A stretch of DNA of 64,000 bases from Populus alba (lineage: Eukaryota; Streptophyta; Magnoliopsida; Malpighiales; Salicaceae), in contig NC_133287.1 in the NCBI RefSeq assembly GCF_005239225.2, positions 1,221,493 through 1,285,492 of the forward strand. The letters run 5' to 3'. Position numbers and translations under genes: made by a program. This document shows, piece by piece, positions 38,931 to 50,700 of this stretch. Under the pieces are notes generated by a model. It was not told the origin of the DNA, made no database searches, and saw nothing but the letters and a program-made list of their open reading frames with translations. Numbering within the stretch: position 1 is the stretch's first letter; the number at the start of each line of letters is the position of its first letter.

Positions 38931-39869
38931 TGTAGTTGTAAGACTCCCTCTTCTGGCAGAAATAAAATCTATCATGCTTCTTGTCGCTTCTGCTACTTTT
39001 CAATCATGCTATCCTAAGCTAACCACAGCTTTTTTAGCACTTGTCTAGCAAGGTATTGACATGTCTCAAGTAGTTTGCCGGTGTACAGTGTACTGGAGTA
39101 TAGTCTTCAGAATTTTCAACATTTGATTATTCAAAGTCGTTGGCTCTTGACCAGGCACTGTGAGAGTTTTTAGATGTGTGGATGGAATGTATCCTGCAGA
39201 AAATTTAAGATGGGTTTCCTATCAATTTTTAGGGAAAAAAAGCGCATTTTTTAGGCGGAACCTCTATAGAATTGAGTTTATTGAATCTCCAAACCAAATT
39301 TAAATGTAATTCAAAAATCCGATGGAAAGTTATGAATTTTTTAGGCTATTTAATTGGCGTTAAACACGCCTTTTACTGGGCTCAGCATTATCCCACTTCT
39401 ACTAGAATTCTTGCATGATTCAATGATGACATATCTATAACTGAATATTCAGAAGTATCTCAGACTTGCCTACAACAAATCTCCATTATTAACACCACAA
39501 TCTCCCTCTGAAATGCTTTTATTAATCTTTAATGCAGAATTTCTTAGTTTTCATGTTTTTTCTACGGAGATTGAAAAATTCAAGATTTCTGTGTACTGTA
39601 ATACTAGCCTTTTTCTAGCACTTTTTTTAACACAAAAGTTTAAGCTATGCATAGTTGCTTATTCCCCCTCTCATTTTTTTAGCACAAAAAATGAAAAGAA
39701 ACTTTTCGCTAAAACTTATAGCCTATAATGAATTAATATATCTTAGATATGTTTGTTTAAAAGCTCGATATGTTTGTTTAAAAGCTCATGATTAAGAGGG
39801 TTAAAGAAATGGTAATAACCAACGCATTTAGATTTGGCAAGATACCAACCCTAGATAACAATGACATGA

Positions 39870-40440
39870 GTCTGATTTATTTTTAGGCACAACATTATTA
39901 AGCTCAGCTGCGTGCTGAATCCAAGTACATGTGGGTCTAACAAGATGCTAGACCGAACCTCCTTATGTTCAACTATGTGTTGATGCCAAATACATGTGGT
40001 TCTGTCAAGATACCACATCTAATATCCTTGAGTTCAGCTATGTACTAAGCCTAAGTACATATAGATCTGACTAGATTCTAAATCCATCATCCTTGAGTTA
40101 AGCCACGTGTTAAGCTCAAAGACATATATTCAAACATAAATATCATTGGGTTCAATTAGGTACTGACCCTAAAGGCATATGGGTCCGATAATGTGTTAGA
40201 CTTAAACATCTTTTGGTTTAGCTACCGCTAAGTCTGTGTGTGTGTGTGTAAGTACATGTAGGTCAGGTGAGATACCAACTCAACTGCCTTGGATTTAATT
40301 ATGTGTTGAGCTCAAATGTATTTGGGTCTCACAAGATGCCAAACCTAACTATCTTAGGTTTAGCTACGCGCTGAGCCCAAGTGCATACGAGTCTGATAAG
40401 GTGTCAGAGCCATCACTCTTGGATTTGGAATCCAATATAT
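39870..40440. repeat. Degenerate ~66-bp tandem array, copy 2
   Basis: Counterpart of 17790-18475, about 115 bases shorter, with a (TG)n interruption near 40235-40250. Confidence 0.65.
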
Positions 40441-40667
40441 ATTTAGTTGATAATCTTCTCGGACTCCATGTTGGGCCACATGGATTTATTTGTTTATTCT
40501 TATTTCTTTTAATATAAATTATTAAAGTCAAGAATGCTTATCTTCATATATTTCTAGGTGCAGAAAAGTCTCCACATGGCCTATCATATTTCTATCTCCA
40601 TTAATTTTGTGTAAAGAATATCTATTATTTATTAATGTTGTGTAAAAGATATATATTTCTCATTTAA

Positions 40668-40670
<3 letters not shown>

Positions 40671-40720
<50 letters not shown>
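40671..40720. repeat. (TA)25 microsatellite
   Basis: Perfect TA dinucleotide run of 50 bases. At the matching place in copy 1 (about 18715-18735) there is only an A-rich stretch, so it expanded after the duplication. Confidence 0.9.
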
Positions 40721-40721
<1 letters not shown>

Positions 40722-42237
40722 CGCTTCAACCTCTCTATTCAAGCAATATGACAAAGTTCAAATAGTATATATACCCTCTTAACTACTCAAGTAAATGATT
40801 CATGTTTTTCTTATTCTCTGTTCATACTCTTATTTTACAGAGGATGTATCATACACAACTAACAACAAATTAATATTATTATTCTTAAGAATTTAAAGTT
40901 CATCCTCTCATTTAATCCTTTATTAAAAATCACTAATTTTATCATTAGTGGATCCCTAAATCCCACCATTTATAATTGGAGGATTTCTAAATCCCACAAA
41001 AAAAAATTGTTTTGTTAGTGCCGAATCTTTTATCACCAATTATCAACTTGAACTCTGGAGAAGGAAATATTAACATGGATGTACTTAAAAAAAATCCTCA
41101 TTTCTAAGCACATTGAATTTTAAAATATTATCGACATGTTTATAAAAAAGTGTCGAATACCTGTCACAAACTATGAAAATTTTAGTTTTTTTTCCAAGTT
41201 TAAAAAGGTTCTGAAAATATCATTCATTCCTTGTTAAAGGCAGAGTCAGTCCTCCCCCAGGTTCCACAATTACCTTTCTTCTTGCACTTTATTCTTTTCT
41301 CGAAGAGGAAAACGAAGGGATATATAAATTAAGTAAAGCACAAACACACTCATGTAAAAATTAATTTAAAAAAAAGGCTGGTATATAGATTATAGGACTA
41401 GAAAATTAGGAGGCAACTATCTCCTTGTTCAGTATCTTTGAATTTCATGCTATTCTGTTTTTTAAATTATTTTTTATTTAAAAATTTTAAATTAATATTT
41501 TTATATGATTTTAATATACCGATAAAAATATAATTTTGAGTTTATTTTAATTTAAAAGCTCTTTTATAAAAACAAAATACATCTTATTACCAAATACACT
41601 CAGACACTATAGATCGTAACTCTTAAGTATTACATCTGCATTTGTTATACTATTCTAGATTTGTCTCAATAAAAATTACACAGAAGAGGTCTCTTGAGTT
41701 ACAAGTGGGTGCTGCCTTGATTATAAGGGCAATATTGGGACTATCTTAGTTTCCAATTTATTTTCTGTCATGATTTATTTGAGTCTCCATGTTATCCATG
41801 CCTTGCATTTTCTATGTTATTATGTGAAATCTGTACATTTGCTCGCTTGTTGCAGCTTCATCCAAAAACTTGTTCAAATTCTTTTTATTAACATGAAAAT
41901 TTCTTTCGATTTGGGGTGAGTTTACCATTCATGGAGTTAAAGAATGGCTTTGGGCACCTCTTTTTTTTTTTTTTCTTTTTTTTTTTTTAATATTTAGCTG
42001 TTTTGCCCACCATATAGAGGTGGCTTGTTAATTTGGATTTAATTGTAATAAGTAGAAGTTTAGGGTGTGTTTTTGGTGCTTTGATAATCTTAGAGACTAT
42101 TTTATATTCTTATGTAAAGTCTATCTTGTGCAGGTTGGGCCAGGCATAAAAAGGGCCATTTTGCTATTTATTAAGTTTATTTGATATTTGTGTTTGGGAG
42201 ATTCAGGACTCAAATCTCATTTTATGGTATAGTTTTA

Positions 42238-43974
42238 TGTTTTATGTCACTTGTTTGAAATAGAAAAGGCTAAAGCCCTCAGAAGCCCTTTTCCCTCCAT
42301 TTAAGCTCAAATCCCATTTGCAATTTTTAACATTAACTTATCAAATAATAAAAAAGCAATAAATTTTTTTCATATAGTCCCATTATATTAGTGTTAAATT
42401 TGTTATTGGACGGTATGAAACATTAGATCTGTCAAACTTGCAACGATTTATAATAAAATTTTAAAAAACATCGACTGCGATCTGTTAAACATGGCTATTA
42501 AAAACATGTTTGTTTTTGCATTTAAAAAAAAAAAAAAACAAAGAGACCAATTTGCCAACAAGCTTTAATAATAGAACCCACAGGTTGATTGATGAAACCC
42601 TGACCCCAAGATCTGGGGACCGCTGAAGAACACCTTGAGAAATCTTGCATTTTACTCTTACTTTTTACAAGAGACAGATGAACTGGTCATCGCGCGCGAC
42701 GTGTTCCCTACGGCTGAAAATAATACAGTTGCTGTCAGTCTTGTTAGTGGTTGTGGAAAATTACACGCTATGATAAAGAAGAAGGTTGCTGCATTCATTC
42801 ATCGCTTGACCTGATGATGGCTCGATGGGCCACCTGCTAAGACAAAAAGAAAAGAAAGTTGTTAGCAGTGGTCAAAATTGCCAGCCACGATGTGCCCGCA
42901 AGGTTTTTTCCTCCTATGGAAAACACATTTTACTATCTTGGCGTTTATAAACGGATGATTGCGTGTTCTTCGTCATGTGTATCAAGAACCCAGTAAAACC
43001 ATCTAAAAAGTCTGCTAGCTGAAAAAAAGATGGTTTAGATTTCCTCAGCTGACTTCGAGTCAAGGCGTAGAGCTTCAATCGTAGATAAGAAAAGGATGCT
43101 CCAGGATATCTTTGTCAATTATTCCAGTGGAGCAATTCTCTCTTCCTCCAAACACAAATGAAACCACCACTCTGGTAATAAAACCATGAAGATCAGCTTT
43201 ATCACTACTGCAGAGAACCTGCTTAACCCATTTGAAATACTTGATGAATTAAACTGCATACCACTGGCTTTGTACAAGCTGCTCTTTATACTATAAGACG
43301 AATCAACACACTCGATCTTATGATTGTTGTTGCTGTAGTAGCAGATCGATTTAATTTACTGTTGTCTTTTACAATGAAAAAGTTGAGAAAGTGTTAGTTC
43401 ATGAATTGTATTAAACAGCCCACTTGTATGGCACTGGAATTCAATTCCACGCTATCGATCCTGTGGTTTGGATGGAATTGGTCATCGTCATCACATGATT
43501 TTCCATATGTTATTTTTTTATAATTTTTAAATCATTTTGATATATTAATATTAAAAATAAATTTAAAAAATAAAAAATTATTATTTTAATATATTTTTAA
43601 ATAAAAAAAAAACTCGTGGAATTCAATTCCATGCTATCCACCCTGTGGTTTGGATGGAATTGGTCGTCGTCGTCACATGATTTTCCATATGTAATAAAGT
43701 CTTCTTTATTTGGCTTATTGTCCCATTGATTCTTCGAGGAAATTCCCAAGTTTTTGCTTTACATCAGTATTAATTCAATGGCTGGTAACACACATGACTC
43801 TCGTCTCTCTGTTACGTTCCTTTTACTTTTCACCATGGTTTTTGAACCCTATCCAAGGAGCTCTTATTGTACTCGGCTTATATGTCCTAACAACCACTAT
43901 TTTGATGCCTAATTGATTTACATGCTCTACATTCATAAAAAGTTTTGATTGCTAAAAGTCAAGTTTTAAAAATT
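42238..43974. other. Single-copy spacer, no gene recognised
   Basis: After 42300 the sequence has no partner in the window. 42590-43360 is less AT-rich than its surroundings and might be a decayed gene or element, but every frame is interrupted and nothing is recognisable. The ORF 43710-43916 has no features. Confidence 0.4.
43435..43692. repeat. Direct repeat of about 76 bp around an AT-rich insert
   Basis: 43435-43511 and 43617-43692 both run from tggaattcaattcca, through ctgtggtttggatggaattgg, to acatgattttccatatgt, with a handful of changes. Between them lie ~105 bases of AT-rich sequence. Looks like a long target-site-like or local duplication. Confidence 0.75.
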
Positions 43975-45374
43975 TATATTTAGAAAAAAAGATGAAAATT
44001 TCAAATAATCTTTATGAAACTGAACTTTTCAAAAGAGCCTATTAACACTAATATTAATCCTTTTCATTGTAAAATGTAGCCAACCAATCCTTTTCTCTTA
44101 ATTTTTTTTTTGGCTTTCTCTCCCTCTAGCTACATCGTTGTAATCCAAAAATAAATTTGGTTGAGAAGATAGAGACAAGAATATAAAAATAAATCTATTA
44201 TCGAGATAATTTTGGAATGAATTTCTCCACTTTTAAAATAAGAGGTTCCTATAGACAATATTTATTATTTTTTTATTTCTAAAATATCCTTGTAAAAAAC
44301 TTTTAATTTCAAAATTATCAAACTAAGATATGTAAAAATAAAAATGATTATTATCATAATTTTAAAAACTCAACTTGGGGTCAATCAATGGCAAGGCCTC
44401 GGTCATGGTTCGAGTTGACCCAAGTCAATATAATAATAAAAGTTGTTATTATCATAGTTTTAAGACTTGAATTGGGTTGAACCTGAGAAAGGGCCCGGGT
44501 CATGGGTCGGGTTGATCGTTGACTTAGGTCAATTTAAGTATAAAAATTGCAATTATCATAGTTTTAAAAGTTGATTCAAGAGTCGATTTGGAGCAAAGTT
44601 CGAGTCACAGGTTGAGAGAGTCAACATAAAAATAAAAATGTTTATTATCAGAGTTTTAAAACCCAACTCAAGGGTCAACTTTGAGCAAGACTCGAGTCAT
44701 GAGTTAAGCGGGTTAACCCAGGTTAATTTGGATCATTGTAAGGATACAAATATTTATTTTATAGTTTTAAAACTTGACTCAATGGTTGACATGGGCAAGA
44801 CTCGCATCACGGGTTATGAGGGTTAACCAAGGTGAATTTGAGTCAACGCATGGATAAAAGTGATTATTATTATAGTTTTAAAACACAGCTCAAGAGTCGA
44901 ATTAAGGTAATTTCTAGGTCATGTGTCATGGCCCCAATCACGGGTTGAGAAGGCCAACTTGAGTTGAATTTTATCAACATAAAAATAAAAATAGTTATTA
45001 TCATAATTTTAAAACTCGATTTGAAAGTCGACCTAGGACAAGACCTGGGTCACCGATCAGGAGGGTCAAACGGGTTTGACCTAAGTCAACATATAGATAA
45101 ACATAATTATTATCATAATTTAAAGCTCAAGTCACAGGTCAGAAAAATCAACTTGGGTTAACCTATATTTAAAAAAAAATGAATAAAAACAACCTTGCTT
45201 TGACCTTTTTTTTATATATATAAAAAGTCAACTGGTTTTTTACCAAGTTGAGTCGGGTCAATCCTTTCTCTATTTTTTCTTAAACTCGAACTAATTTAGA
45301 CTTTAAGTTAGTCGGGTTCCATGCAAGTCGCCAGGCTAGGCCAAGTTCAATAACTATAGTTATAATAATATTAT
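43975..45374. repeat. Duplicated block C, partial copy 3 (no gene)
   Basis: Matches 12380-13840 and 34990-36370. It ends at gttataataatattattaa, as copy 1 does at 13820-13840, then jumps to sequence shared with 28975 onwards. No gene. Confidence 0.7.
44335..45165. repeat. Degenerate ~110-bp tandem array, copy 3
   Basis: Third version of the array, with unit openings such as ataaaaatgattattatcat, tttaaaactcgatttgaaag and gggtcaaacgggtttgacc. Confidence 0.7.
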
Positions 45375-45705
45375 TAATTCCAAGCATAAAAAGGACCATT
45401 TTGCTATTTCTTAAGTTTATTTGATATTTGTGCTTGGGAGATTCTACAGCTCAAGGCCCATTTGCAATTTTTAATGGCGCCGCCAGGTACAAAGTAATAT
45501 ATAACAAAATTATTGCATGAGCATAAACCTAATAGCTTTGACATTTAATAGCCAACTAAGCATTGAAGAATTCTCCCGATAATAGCTTAAAGAAATACTT
45601 TTAATTACGTGGTATTGAATTTAGTTAATAACATTGGAAGCATGTTTATATATATATCATAACATTGAAAGGAGTTAATTAGAAGATGAAATATATAGAA
45701 TTCCA

Positions 45706-45706
45706 C

Positions 45707-45740
<34 letters not shown>
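45706..45740. repeat. (AAT)n microsatellite
   Basis: About eleven AAT units directly after the lead-in that, in the two fragment loci, runs into kinase 3' sequence. The kinase scrap is replaced here by this repeat. Confidence 0.85.
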
Positions 45741-45742
<2 letters not shown>

Positions 45743-45774
45743 GAATCTTGCCAAATCGGACTTTGTTATTTACC

Positions 45775-45976
45775 ACTTTATAAACCCTGTCCTCAAGGGG
45801 TGTAGCGTGGTGGCAAAAAGCTTAAGATCTGCACAGCAGATCTCGAGTTCGAGTCAGGGCATGCACTTCTTGTTAGAGCGTAGGACATCTGGGGTTTTAC
45901 TCGCTCACCTAGACCCATAAAATACGTTTTCCGAGGGGTGGGGTTTCCTCGAATAAAAAAAAACTTTGTAAACCCT
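45775..45976 (+). mobile_element. tRNA-derived SINE, copy 2, with both target duplications
   Basis: Body about 45789-45962. Begins gtcctcaaggggtgtagc, has an A box (tagcgtggtggcaaaaag) and a B box (tctcgagttcgagtc), and ends in about ten A. Target duplications actttataaaccct (45775-45788) and actttgtaaaccct (45963-45976). It is the intact counterpart of 21708-21891. Confidence 0.85.
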
Positions 45977-46624
45977 CTTATATAAAAAAATTTATTTACT
46001 TTCTATTATTTTTAGATTATTTTGATAGGTTGATGTTAAAATTAAATCTTAAAAAAAAAATATATATTTCAATATATTTCTAAATATAAAGCATTTTAAA
46101 AAGCAATCCCCGGGATAATACTACTTCTAAGTGATTTTGTAGCTTGTAATTTAAATACTGTAGAGGATCCATTTCAACAAGGTACATGTGACGAGCCAAT
46201 CCGATATCAAACTAAGCAATCACGATTTTTGATAATATATAAGTAGGGTTCAAGTCGTAGCATCAAGATTTTCTGCTAGCAATAACAGAAACATCCTGTT
46301 TGTTTTCTTTCTGTTCCTACAACAAAGTAAACATATTCAATGGTTATTTGTATACAAACAATCCGACAGCCAAGCAACCTCATTTTTTTTTTTTAATTGA
46401 TAATTAATTAGTACTGTCCTGACCCTTAATACTATTATTAGAAATTTGTAATCATGTATCTATTTGCTAGAAACTGTAACATACCCCTTAGATGCATACG
46501 TGAAGATCTCTAACATATACCATCTTCATAAAGGTCGAATTCAAGAGACTCGACAGTCATTATCGGCGACAATTCTCAGCCATCAACAGGCCGGGAGATA
46601 ACACGAAGCCCTTTGCCAGATATA

Positions 46625-47725
46625 ATGCATAATGCTACTCCTAGAAGACGTTCGGCACCATTTGTGGCTGGACTCGTAGGTGGCGGTCTTCTCATCATTT
46701 CGAAATTGTGGCGCAAGTCTAAAACTAGCAAGGAGGATGTGGAAGTTCTAGCAAAAACGCCTATTAGGTTTCCGTATGAAGATCTACGTGTTGCGACTGA
46801 TGATTTCGCTGAAAGAATTGGAAGAGGAGGCTACGGATCTGTGTTCAAAGGAGTACTCGCTGATGGAACTAGAGTTGCTGTGAAGTGTTTGGATAAACTA
46901 GACAAAGGAAGTGGAGACAATTGGAAACCTGCAACACTCTAACTTATTGAGGTTGATAGGATTTTGTTCAAAGAAATCATACAAGGTTTTAGTATATGAG
47001 TACATGAGTAATGGATCGCTAGATACTTGGATTTTTCAGAATGATCAAAGACCTTTCCTTGATTGGCAGGCGAGAAAGAAGATTATACTTGACATTGCAA
47101 AAGGGCTTGCTTATCTCCATGAAGAATGTCGACAGACCATAATCCATTTCGATATAAAGCCGCAGAACATTCTGTTGGGTCCAAATTTCAATGCCAAAAT
47201 CTCTGATTTTGGGTTATCTAAGGTCATCGATGAAGGAACGGGACAAGTACAAGTTTCAATGAGAGGAACCCCTGGATATATTGCTCCAGAATTGTGTAAG
47301 CTACCACCAGGACGTATCACGGAAAAAATTGACATTTACAGCTTTGGAATTGTTCTCCTGGAAATAGTTTGTGCACGAAAAAACGTAGATCACTCGCTGC
47401 CAGAATCTGACTTCCATTTAGTTAGAATGCTGCAGAATAAAGCTGAAGAAGATAGACTAATAGACATTGTGGAAAATGTAGATGCATGCATGCACGGTGA
47501 CAAGGAGGAAATACTTAGAATGATAAAGATTGGTGCTTGGTGCTTGCAGGATGACCCAGAAAGAAGGCCTCTCATGTCAACGATTGTGAAGATATTGGAT
47601 GGTGTAATGGAGGTAGATACGAACTTGGTGTATGTGTTCTCACATTCACTCATAGCTTCTCCCATGCTGATCACCACATTTCTTCGACACAGCTGCCAGC
47701 ATCTGTTCTTTCTAATCCCAGATAA
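46625..47725 (+). pseudogene. Frameshifted kinase-only PR5K derivative
   Basis: Near-identical twin of 22565-23686. About 20 net bases are missing at 46909-46912, after LDKLDKG, removing the KKAVLTEV segment that leads into helix alphaC and shifting frame. A second, single-base loss near 47665 (cccatgctg against cccattgctg) destroys the SVLSNPR tail. The kinase core between the two lesions (46911-47660) is still open, including HFD, DFG and APEL, so decay is recent. The shortened membrane span and 5' flank match the twin. It cannot make a normal kinase. Confidence 0.85.
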
Positions 47726-50700
47726 TGGCATTGTAAATTTCTTTCTTTTTTTTTTCTTAAAGAAAATTCATCAAGCTTGTTTCATAATTTGTACTACTTG
47801 TCCATTATAAAATTCATCTTAATTGAGCTAAGAAAAACTATCGTTTTAGTATTGCTAAATGTTTTTTTCTAGTAAACTTCATTAAGACATTCAAGTAATG
47901 TTTGGTGACCGAGAGAAAAAAATTAATAATAGGAACAAGAGTAAAAGTTTCATTTCGACTTTATTTAAGTTGAATTGATTTGTTTTGGCTTGCGCTAAGC
48001 CGAGGTCTGTTCATTTTTTTCAGCCCATTTTTTTTTTTATGAATAATAACTAAAACACTTTTAAAAATATTTAAATATTGACATATTGAATAATTTATAA
48101 TTTTTTTTTAATATTGAGAAGGTGACATATTAAATCGATCAGAGCCAATAATAATTAACCTTTAAAATTTATGATTTGAGGTGTGAGATCATGATAAAAC
48201 CATGAAATTTTTATAGTAAAAAAACTAAAAATTTCAATTATAATAAAAAAAAAATAAAAAAAACAAAAAAAAGGTGACCGAAGTAAAACTTATATTAGTC
48301 TTCGGCTCAACACCGCGGGTCCAGCCAAAGGTTTTTGTACGTAAGATGAACAAAGTTAAGGCGATGCTAGGATATCTAAAGAAGTAAAAGAAATTCAAGA
48401 CTCAGGTCATTAAGTTGATTGGGTTAAATAATTTTTTAATACCATAAAAAACAACAACTTAGTTTAATAATATTAAAAACCAAGGAAACCCAGACAAATC
48501 TCCTATACCCAGTTTAATATTTCAAAATCATAACTTGTGAGATCTCAAACTCGTGCTCAATTAAAAAGCTCAATTTCCAACCTAAAAAGATACGCCAATA
48601 AAAATAATATCAACTTGTGAAATATAGAATCACAATTTTCAACTAATCAAAAGTTAAGAGAAAAAATTAATCATGCAAAAAAATAGCAATTATAAGCTAA
48701 AAAAGACTTGCACCCACTCAAGTCAACCCATCAAATTTACAAGTCAGGTAACTCGATATAAACGAAAATGAAGAAAATCATGAAATTTAATTTTTTTAAA
48801 AAAACCATTGTTAGCTTATAAAATTCATTACCTAGGCCATTTGACTTAAAACACTAAATATGAAAAAAATCATGAAACTCAATTCTCAACAAATCAAATA
48901 TTTAAAGATGAAATTAAAAACAAAAATCAACCACACAAAAGGATCCAAAATAAGAAAGTGTAATTAAAAGCAAAAAAACAAAAAAAAAAAGATGTGAGCC
49001 CACCTAAATTAACTTGTCAAACTCATAGGTCAGGTCATGAGAACAATATAACCTAATAGAAAGAAAAATAAAAAAACTATAAGACCTATTTTAAAAAAAA
49101 AAATCAATGTTGAGTAATGAGATAAAGAAAATAAGTTTTTTAAAAAAGGTATTAATATGTGTTAGATTATAAAACTCGTGTCCCATGTTAGCTCATAAAT
49201 CAAATGTCAAATGATAAAAGTTTTTAAAAAATAATTATACAAAATGTTCGGGGAAAAAATATACAATTAAAAGAATGAGAATCAAATTTAAAAAAAATGA
49301 AGAAATGAAAAGAAAAAATTGACTTCACAAAAATAATTAAAAGAAGAAACCGCCAAAACACTAATGACTAAATTAAAAAACATTATTTTTTTTTATTAAA
49401 TGATAAAAATTAAAAACAATCAAAAGTTTATAAAATGGGTAAGAAATAATTTAAGAAATAAAAAGAATCAAGACCAAAATTTAAGAAAAAAATAAATTTA
49501 GATTGAAAGATGAAATAGGATAAAAATTACAAATCTAAAGAATGAGGATTGATCATAAAAAAAAAAAAAAAAAAAAAAAAAAACACACACACAACTAAAG
49601 GGATTACCTTGGATTTTTAAATGATTAGTGTGAATTTCAAGGATGGAGATAGAAAAGGGGAAAAAAATTGCGCGCGACCATCCGCCGAGAAACAACCAAC
49701 ATGCATCATAGCTTAAGGAAGAGGACGTTGTGAGGAATCCAATGACATAACAAAATGAAATTTTTCATTGCTAGAGTCATTAACATTTATCACTTAAAGA
49801 CGATGGAGAAGCTGACACTTGTAACGAACAAGTCAACAACTTTTCTCATTTTCATTTTGTTTTATTTATGAAATTACAACTTTGTCCTTAAGACCAAATA
49901 ATTACTATGAAAAAACCTGTATGAAATTACACAAAAGCCCATGAAACCATTCCTTGAGAATTTTGATTCTAAAGACAATTATGCCGTTTCATTATACTTA
50001 TAAAAGTAAAAAAAACCAAAAATCTTGACCATAGGCAAGTGTTTTTTATTTTTTTACTTTTAAAGGTATGCAAGTAATTTAACTGTGAAAAAAAATTAGA
50101 AAAAGATCGAGCTACCTCTTACAAACAAAAAATAACAAATGAATCCTATAAAAAAAAAATCATTTTACCCTATGCGACAAACTTAATTAATTTTTTTTTT
50201 ATCAAAGGTAAAAATATCAATTCACGATTATAATCCATAATGAATCAAGGCATGTATATAGTAGTTTTCTCACATGTTTTATGTTTTTATAATTAAAAGA
50301 GATTAAAATAAGAATAAAGATGAGTGTAAAAATTAAAATTAAAAATTAAATATAGTTTTATTTCTATAAGGGAAATGCAAATTGTTTTAAAAACAAATGT
50401 CATATTACTACTAATTTTAAAATAATTCATTTTTTACTAATTTTCATTTTAGTCTTATAATGTTTAGAAAAAAGTTGTTTTGATCCTTTTACTTCATTGT
50501 TTATAAGAAAGTTCCCAATTAGAAGCTATTTGGTCCTTATATTATGTGCAAACTTTACTCCTTATTTTAATTTTCCTTTTCAATTAGACTCTGACATTCT
50601 ATTTGTGTTTGTAAACATATTAAAACAATAGTTCTGTTTTTTTTTATTCCTCTCATCTTCATTTTTTTTTCAAATATATAAAAGGAGAGAGAGAAAAGAA

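Larger units (their letters stand above)
38931..42237. repeat. 3' flank of block A, copy 2 (no gene)
   Basis: Aligns with 16871-21226 apart from indels. AATAAA at 38961-38966. Contains the 66-bp array (39870-40440) and a long TA tract. No ORF with features; 39513-39728 is a diverged match of the equally meaningless 17454-17669. Confidence 0.75.
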
